Assembly (NCBI GenBank): GCA_022821145.1
Contig: JAJEEE010000041.1
Location: 1-64,000, forward strand
Length of the DNA: 64,000 nt
Direction of reading: 5' to 3'
Source of the DNA: Acidobacteriota bacterium
Lineage (GTDB): Bacteria > Acidobacteriota > Terriglobia > 20CM-2-55-15
In this document: positions 57,877 through 64,000 of the stretch, one piece after another
Numbering within the stretch: the stretch's first letter is position 1
How the letters are laid out: every line of letters starts with the position of its first letter
The notes under the pieces: model-generated
Told to the model about the DNA's origin: nothing
Databases searched by the model: none
What the model saw: only the letters and a program-made list of their open reading frames with translations
Translations under genes and position numbers: made by a program

Positions 57877-59256
57877 ATGAGCCGAGTTGCCGCAACCCTC
57901 CTCATCGCGTCGATGTGGATTACTTCCGCCGGCCCCGCCGCAGGTCAGGACGCCGGCTTGGGCGCGGACGTGTTCCTCCGGGCCGTCCAGCCCGACGAAG
58001 CCGCCGCGGCGCGCGCCCTGGACCGCATAGCCGCGGATTGGAACGACGGCCATGTGCCCATGCTCCTGGACCTGGCCGGATTCGTCTCGCCCGCCGTCGG
58101 CGGACGCATTCTCGAATTCCTCGAGGCCCGGACCGGTGAGCGCTTCGGCGCCGACATGAACCGGTGGCGCCGCTGGATGTGGAACCGCCCGTACGCGGCG
58201 CACCCCGAGTACCTGGAACTCAAGAGCCGCCTGTTCTCGCTGATCGACCCGTTGATGGGGGAGTTCCTGCAGCCTGGTCCGCCGCCGCTGATCCGGCTGG
58301 ACGAGGTGCAATGGGGCGGCGTGCGCGTCAACGGCATCCCGCCGCTGGACCATCCCGCGCACGTGCCCGCTTCGGAAGCCGGCTACCTGGGCGGCGGCGA
58401 CGTCGTGTTCGGCGTCGTCGTGAACGGCGAGGCCCGCGCCTATCCCAAGCGTATCCTGGGATGGCACGAAATGGCGTTGGACGAAGTGGGCGGCGTCGAG
58501 TTGACGATCATCTACTGCACGCTGTGCGGCACGGTGCTGCCCTACGAGAGCGAGGTCGCCGGCCGGACGCTGCGGTTCGGCACCAGCGGCCTGCTCTACC
58601 GTTCGAACAAGCTCTTCTTCGACCACAACACGGCCAGCCTCTGGTCGACGCTGACCGGAAGTCCCGTCATCGGGCCGCTGGCCGGCGCGGAAGGCGTCGC
58701 GCTCCGGCTGCGCCCCTCGGTGACCACGACGTGGCGGGAATGGGTGGCGGTCCATCCGGACACGCGCGTGCTGTCGCTGGACACCGGCTACAGCCGGGAC
58801 TACGCCGAGGGCGCGGCCTATCGAGACTACTTCGCGACGGACGCGCTGATGTTCGAAGTACCCGAGACCGACGACCGCCTGCGGAACAAGGACGAGGTGC
58901 TCGTCATGCGGATTGCCCCGGCGTCCGGGGGCGGACCCGCCCGGCCGTGGGCCATCGCCGTGGACTTCCTGGACCGGAACCGCGTCTACGCCTTCACGGC
59001 CCAGGGGCGGTCGTTCCTGGTCGTCACGACCGACGGCGGCGCGAACCGCGTATACGAGACCGGCGCCGTGGTCTTCGAGCCGTCCGGCGATCCTGAGACG
59101 CTGGTCGATGGGGCCGGGCGGCTGTGGCGGCTGGAACCGGAGGCCCTGGCGGCCGTCGACGATCCGGCGGCGACCCTGCCGCGGGTGACCGCCAACCGGG
59201 CCTTCTGGTTCGGCTGGCACGCGCAGTTTCCGGAGACCGAGCTGATCTACGAATGA
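57877..59256 (+). CDS. DUF3179-domain secreted protein
   Basis: Signal peptide; 'LGWHEMALDEVGGVELTIIYCTLCGTVLPYES', 'RFGTSGLLYRSNKLFFDHNTASLWSTLTG'. Confidence 0.9.
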   Translation: MSRVAATLLIASMWITSAGPAAGQDAGLGADVFLRAVQPDEAAAARALDRIAADWNDGHVPMLLDLAGFVSPAVGGRILEFLEARTGERFGADMNRWRRWMWNRPYAAHPEYLELKSRLFSLIDPLMGEFLQPGPPPLIRLDEVQWGGVRVNGIPPLDHPAHVPASEAGYLGGGDVVFGVVVNGEARAYPKRILGWHEMALDEVGGVELTIIYCTLCGTVLPYESEVAGRTLRFGTSGLLYRSNKLFFDHNTASLWSTLTGSPVIGPLAGAEGVALRLRPSVTTTWREWVAVHPDTRVLSLDTGYSRDYAEGAAYRDYFATDALMFEVPETDDRLRNKDEVLVMRIAPASGGGPARPWAIAVDFLDRNRVYAFTAQGRSFLVVTTDGGANRVYETGAVVFEPSGDPETLVDGAGRLWRLEPEALAAVDDPAATLPRVTANRAFWFGWHAQFPETELIYE

Positions 59257-59346
59257 GGGCGCCGAGAACGGCCCATGATCTCTGATCGGCTCGTGCCGCT
59301 CCCTTGGCGGCGGTTCGGTCGTGAACGGATGGGTTGCTGAGCTGTG

Positions 59347-60105
59347 ATGCGAAGACGGTTCCTGCTTGCAGCCGCCGGGTTGGCGTTGCTGGACTGGCCG
59401 TTGGTGGTCCATGCGTCGCAGCGCCGCGCGGACGAGGCAGCCATCCGGCTTCGCTTTCCGGACGGCGTGGATCTGACCGGCCTGTCGATCGAGTATTACC
59501 TTTCAGGGCCGTTCGGCGGGTACGGAAGCTTCATTCGTACGGATCGCGACCGTCGAGAATACACGATAGACATCTCGCGCAACGGCGAGACAGCCACGAC
59601 GCTGAAAGCCATCATTTATTGTCCGGGGTATCGGATCGTATTGTTGAACGACCCGATGGTGGCGACTCGCGCCGATTCGGCGGTGTCGATCGAATTGGAG
59701 CCGCTCGGTTCGATCCCATTGTCCGGACGACTTGTCTCCGCGCCTGCCAGGCTGCCGGCATGGCGGAGTCTCAGGGTCGAAGTTCAATACATTGCATACT
59801 GGGCGCACGCGTTCTACGGGATCCCGGATGGCATCGTGACGCAGTTCAAGGTGGCCGAGGCGGAACTCGACGCAGACGGCAGGTTCATGCTGAGTGTTCC
59901 CGACTTCGCTTCAGATCCGGTGGAAACGGCCTTTGGCGGCCACGTTCTCGAAAGCGTTTTTCAGTTGGCGCTCCGCGAGGTCGATACCGGAAATTTCCCT
60001 TACAGGATTCGGAACGTCGACGCGCCTGATGAGCCGTGGGGGGTCGACTTGCCGATAGCAGGGGACTACCCGCAAGAACTGCTCATCACGGGTGTTCCGG
60101 AGTAG
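59347..60105 (+). CDS. Secreted hypothetical protein
   Basis: ORF with signal-like 'MRRRFLLAAAGLALLDWPLVVHAS'; beta-rich, no family recognised. Confidence 0.65.
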   Translation: MRRRFLLAAAGLALLDWPLVVHASQRRADEAAIRLRFPDGVDLTGLSIEYYLSGPFGGYGSFIRTDRDRREYTIDISRNGETATTLKAIIYCPGYRIVLLNDPMVATRADSAVSIELEPLGSIPLSGRLVSAPARLPAWRSLRVEVQYIAYWAHAFYGIPDGIVTQFKVAEAELDADGRFMLSVPDFASDPVETAFGGHVLESVFQLALREVDTGNFPYRIRNVDAPDEPWGVDLPIAGDYPQELLITGVPE

Positions 60106-60145
60106 AAGCCACGTAACAGTTGGCTGCGGTCGTTGGCCACCGAGA

Positions 60146-60481
60146 CTATCCGACGATCTCGCCGAGTCCTTCCAGCACGTCCCCGAGTTCCTCGGCCGAC
60201 GCGCCGCCGAGACGCCGACCGATGCGCTCCACCGAGAGAGTCCGGATCTGGCTGATTTTGACCCAAGATCGTCTCGGCGACTTCGAGGAAGTCAACTCGA
60301 GTGTCAGTGGGAACTGAGCTCTTGGCTCCCGGCTCGTCAGAGCCATGGCGATCACGGTGCCCGACCGATCGTTGAAGACGTCATGGCTGAGTATCAGGAC
60401 GGGTCGCCGCCCAGCTTGCTCGTGGCCGCGAACCGGATCCAGACTCGCCCACCGAATCTCGCCTCTCAATATTCTGGCCAT
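60146..60481 (-). CDS. MazF/PemK-family toxin
   Basis: 'MARILRGEIRWASLDPVRGHEQAGRRPVLILSHDVFNDRSGTVIAMALTS'. Confidence 0.9.
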   Translation of the reverse strand: MARILRGEIRWASLDPVRGHEQAGRRPVLILSHDVFNDRSGTVIAMALTSREPRAQFPLTLELTSSKSPRRSWVKISQIRTLSVERIGRRLGGASAEELGDVLEGLGEIVG

Positions 60482-60702
60482 GTTTTCGCGTCGAGTCCTT
60501 CGTCGGCCAGTCTCTGCTCTTCGGCACGGTCCAACTTGGCGCACTCTCGCGCCAGCCGAGCGCGGTCCAGCCGCTCGATTTTCTCGCTCAGCGCCGTTTC
60601 CATCGCTTGGCTGCGATTCTTGAATCGGTCCCGCGAAACGAGATCGTCGACCCGGCTCACCAGTTGGGCGTCGAGCGTGAGAGCCACCTTTCTCTTCGGC
60701 AT
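60466..60702 (-). CDS. Ribbon-helix-helix antitoxin partner
   Basis: 'MPKRKVALTLDAQLVSRVDDLVSRDRFKNRSQAMETALSEKIERL'; overlaps toxin start by 16 nt. Confidence 0.85.
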   Translation of the reverse strand: MPKRKVALTLDAQLVSRVDDLVSRDRFKNRSQAMETALSEKIERLDRARLARECAKLDRAEEQRLADEGLDAKTWPEY

Positions 60703-60818
60703 GAGCGCCTCCCAGAAAGTATGGTATTTGATCATACTTCTGAAAACAATAGTCCGAACGTCGGGCCTCGATGGATGCGGCGGGAAGAGCGGTACCCGGG
60801 ATGAAGAGCGAAGGGAAA

Positions 60819-60891
60819 TGCCGAGGGACGGAATTGAACCGCCGACGCCGGCCTTTTCAGGGCCGCGCTCTACCGACTGAGCTACCTCGGC
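60819..60891 (-). tRNA. tRNA-Phe(GAA)
   Basis: Reverse complement GCCGAGGTAGCTCAGTCGGTAGAGCGCGGCCCTGAAAAGGCCGGCGTCGGCGGTTCAATTCCGTCCCTCGGCA folds as cloverleaf; anticodon loop CTGAAAA; CCA not encoded. Confidence 0.97.
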
Positions 60892-60952
60892 TGGGGCAAC
60901 CTTTCTAATCTAACGGTTTTGCGGCGCGGCGTAAAGCCCGCGCCGCAGGCGT

Positions 60953-63900
60953 CTACGCCCGCTTCGAGAGGCCGATCTCGCAGTCCTCGCCGTCGATCCG
61001 GACACGGCTCCGGTGTTCCAGACCGTCGATCTCCATCCGGACGTCGATGGCCAGCGTCTCCGACTGGACATAGTCGCGCATGCTCTCGACCGCCTGGACG
61101 AGACGCTCGCCGGCGGCGAGGCCCAGGCGGATCCGGTCGGTCACGTCCAGCCCCGCCTCCCTCCGCATGTTCTGCACCCGGTTGACGAACTCGCGCGCGA
61201 TTCCCTCCCGCACCAGCTCCGGCGTCAACGACACGTCGAGCGCGACGGTCAGGCCGCCGCCGGATTCGACCGTCCATCCCTCGATGTCCCCGGTCCGCGT
61301 CGTCAGATCGCCCGTCTCGAGCACGACGTCCAGGTCGCCGACGCGGGCGGCGAAACGGCCGGTCGTCTCGTAGGCGGCGATCTCCTCGCCCGACATTCGC
61401 CGGACGCGTTCGGCGACGCGGTTGACGTCCTTCCCGAACCGCGGTCCCAGCTTCCGGAAGTTCGGCACGGCGTGCTTGTCGATCAGGGGCGAGTCCGCGT
61501 CGACGAACTCGATGGCCTTGACGTTGATCTCGTCGAGGATGATGTCCCGTGCGCCTTCGACGAGGCGGCGGACGGCGTCGCCGGCCGGCAGGGCGATTCG
61601 CGGCAGGGGCTGGCGGACCTTCAGGTTGTTCCGTGCGCGCATGGAGCGGACCAGCGACACGATGGTCTGCGCCAGCGCCATCCGCCGTTCCAGGTCCGGG
61701 TCGATCAGCGCGTCCCGCGGCTCGACCATCGGCGCGACGTGCACGGAGGCGTGCGGCTCCGCGCGCGTGGGCTCCATGAGCCGCGCGTAAATCCGGTCGG
61801 ACAGGAACGGTGCGATCGGCGCCATCATCTTGACCGCGCCGACGAGGCATTCGAACAACGTCTGGTAGGCGGCCGTCTTGTCGGCGTTCGGCTCGCCCTT
61901 CCAGAAGCGCCGGCGGTTGCGCCGGACGTACCAGTTCGACACCTGCTCGACGACGAAGTCATCGACGAGCCGGGCCGCGCGCGTGGGATCGTAGGCGTCC
62001 ATGGCCTGGATGTACGCCGTCGACGTGGAGTGCAGCAGCGACAGGATCCAGCGGTCGATGTCGGGGCGTTCGGCCACGGGAACCTCGGCCTCGGAGTGGT
62101 CGAACCCGTCGATGTTGGCGTAGAGCGCGAAGAACGCGTAGGTGTTCAGCAGCGTGTTGAACAGCTTGCGTTGGACGTCGGCCACGGCGTCGGTGTCGAA
62201 AAGCGTCGGTTTCCAGGGCGGGCTCGACGCGATGAAGAACCAGCGGACCGCGTCGGCGCCGTAGTCGTCGATCACGCGGATGGGGTCGACGGTGTTGCCG
62301 CGCGACTTGGCCATCTTCTGGCCGTTCTTGTCGAGCACCATGTCGTTGACGATGACGTTCCGGAACGCGGGTTCATCGAACAGGTGCGTGCCGATGGCGT
62401 GCAGCGTGTAGAACCATCCCCGGGTCTGGTCCACGCCCTCGGCGATGAAGTCGGCCGGGAACGCGCGCCGGAACGCGTCGCGATTCTCGAACGGGTAGTG
62501 GAGCTGGGCGAAGGGCATGGCGCCGGAATCGAACCAGACGTCGACCACCTCCGGAATCCGCTTCATCGCGCTCCCGCACTCGCACCGGATCGCGATCGCG
62601 TCGACGTGCGGCTTGTGGAGGTCCAGCGCCTCGGGGACATCCTCGCCCTCGCGACGCAGCTCGGCGATGCTGCCGATCGATCGCCGCCGGTCGCAGTCGG
62701 CGCACACCCAGATCGGTATCGGCGTGCCCCAGTACCGGTCCCGGGAGATGGCCCAGTCCTTGTTCTCCTCCAGCCAGTTTCCGAAGCGCCCCCGGCCCAC
62801 CTCGGGGGGGCGCCAGCCGATGCGGCCGTTGAACTCGATCATCTTCGACGCGTATGCGGTGGTCCGGATGTACCAGGAGCGCCGCGCGTAGAAAAGCAGG
62901 GGCGTTTCGCAGCGCCAGCAATGCGGGTAGCTGTGGCGGACGGTGTCGCGCGCGTGCAGCAGGCCGCGTTCGTCGAGGTCGGCCGCGATATCGGCGTCGG
63001 CGTCCTTGAAGAACCGTCCCGCCAGGGGCCCGGCCGCGTCCCTGAAGCGCCCCTGCGCGTCGACGGCGTGGATGACGGGCAGGTCGGCGTCTCGGGCGGC
63101 GTTGTAGTCGTCTTCACCGTAGGCCGGCGCGAGGTGCACGATTCCGGAGCCGTCCGTAGTGGTCACGAAGTCGGCGGCGATCACTCTCCACGCCGGTTTG
63201 TCGACGGGAAAGAAGTCGAACCACCGTTCGTATTCGAGTCCCACCAGCCGGGAGCCCGGAAACGAGTCCACCACCTCGGCGGCGCCGCCGAGGACCGGGA
63301 GGCGCTCCCTTGCCAGGATCAGGCGCTCGCCCGCGACGAGAGCGGCGACGTATTCGACGTCGGGGGCGACGGCGAGCGCGACGTTGGAAACCAGCGTCCA
63401 CGGAGTCGTCGTCCAGACGAGGAGAAACGCGTCGTCCGGGCCCTTCACGCGCGCCTTGACGTACACGGAGGGGTCGTCCACGTCCCGGTAGCCGAGCGAC
63501 ACCTCGTGAGACGACAACGGCGTGCCGCAACGCGGGCAGTAGAGCTGCACCCTGAGTCCCTGGTAGATGAGCCCGCTCTTGAAGAACGAGTCCAGCGCCC
63601 ACCAGACGGACTCGATGTAGTCGTTGTCGCACGTGATGTAGGGCGCGTCCATGTCGACCCAGAACCCCATGCGCTCGGTCAGGTCTTCCCAGAGGTCCTT
63701 GTACTCGAACACCGAACGGCGGCATTCGGCGTTGAAGCGGTCCACGCCGTACCGCTCGATCTCCTCCTTGCGCCGGATCCCGAGCGCGCGTTCGACCTCG
63801 ATCTCGACGGGCAGGCCGTGGGTGTCCCACCCGGCCTTGCGGTGCACCTGGTAGCCGCGCATCGTCTTGTAACGGCACACCAGGTCCTTGATCGCGCGCG

Positions 63901-64000
63901 CCCAGACGTGATGGATGCCGGGCTTGCCGTTGGCGGTCGGGGGGCCTTCGTAGAACGTGAAGTCCGGCGCGCCGGGGCGGTCGAGGCTCTGTTCGAACAC
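60953..64000 (-). CDS. ileS: Isoleucyl-tRNA synthetase, type-2-like (5' end beyond window)
   Basis: 'GKPGIHHVWARAIKDLVCRYKTMRGYQVHRKAGWDTHGLPVEIEVE', 'KMAKSRGNTVDP', C-terminal type-2-like extension. Confidence 0.96.
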   Translation of the reverse strand: MFEQSLDRPGAPDFTFYEGPPTANGKPGIHHVWARAIKDLVCRYKTMRGYQVHRKAGWDTHGLPVEIEVERALGIRRKEEIERYGVDRFNAECRRSVFEYKDLWEDLTERMGFWVDMDAPYITCDNDYIESVWWALDSFFKSGLIYQGLRVQLYCPRCGTPLSSHEVSLGYRDVDDPSVYVKARVKGPDDAFLLVWTTTPWTLVSNVALAVAPDVEYVAALVAGERLILARERLPVLGGAAEVVDSFPGSRLVGLEYERWFDFFPVDKPAWRVIAADFVTTTDGSGIVHLAPAYGEDDYNAARDADLPVIHAVDAQGRFRDAAGPLAGRFFKDADADIAADLDERGLLHARDTVRHSYPHCWRCETPLLFYARRSWYIRTTAYASKMIEFNGRIGWRPPEVGRGRFGNWLEENKDWAISRDRYWGTPIPIWVCADCDRRRSIGSIAELRREGEDVPEALDLHKPHVDAIAIRCECGSAMKRIPEVVDVWFDSGAMPFAQLHYPFENRDAFRRAFPADFIAEGVDQTRGWFYTLHAIGTHLFDEPAFRNVIVNDMVLDKNGQKMAKSRGNTVDPIRVIDDYGADAVRWFFIASSPPWKPTLFDTDAVADVQRKLFNTLLNTYAFFALYANIDGFDHSEAEVPVAERPDIDRWILSLLHSTSTAYIQAMDAYDPTRAARLVDDFVVEQVSNWYVRRNRRRFWKGEPNADKTAAYQTLFECLVGAVKMMAPIAPFLSDRIYARLMEPTRAEPHASVHVAPMVEPRDALIDPDLERRMALAQTIVSLVRSMRARNNLKVRQPLPRIALPAGDAVRRLVEGARDIILDEINVKAIEFVDADSPLIDKHAVPNFRKLGPRFGKDVNRVAERVRRMSGEEIAAYETTGRFAARVGDLDVVLETGDLTTRTGDIEGWTVESGGGLTVALDVSLTPELVREGIAREFVNRVQNMRREAGLDVTDRIRLGLAAGERLVQAVESMRDYVQSETLAIDVRMEIDGLEHRSRVRIDGEDCEIGLSKRA

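Overview
High-GC bacterial chromosome segment, probably Acidobacteriota-like (inference from an ADOP-type permease, carboxypeptidase-regulatory-like secreted proteins and overall gene content). It is densely packed with about 50 credible CDSs, one tRNA-Phe(GAA), two clusters of one dispersed/tandem palindromic repeat family, a tyrosine-recombinase remnant and a probable intrinsic terminator. Housekeeping genes include asnS, rnc, lepB, uvrB, hpt, glnA, greA, aroC, def, fmt, rpe, bamD-like, valS, nadC, birA, coaX and a 5'-truncated ileS. The most interesting items are: (1) a Lol-like operon with a lipobox-bearing LolA/LolB-fold protein, a single MacB/LolC-type permease, an ATPase, a one-TM unknown and a soluble LolA-like protein; (2) a structured repeat family, tandem with a ~227-bp period next to asnS and as an inverted pair between two ABC half-exporter genes; (3) a type-2-like IleRS with an altered HIGH motif (GIHH), an architecture linked to mupirocin hyper-resistance; (4) a two-gene EgtB-EgtD ergothioneine locus; (5) a response regulator with Glu at the phospho-acceptor position, overlapping valS; (6) a heterodimeric ABC exporter with complementary degenerate ATP-site motifs; (7) an eight-CXXCH cytochrome fused to TPRs. 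Assignments are by reading the translated proteins only; no database searches were run.
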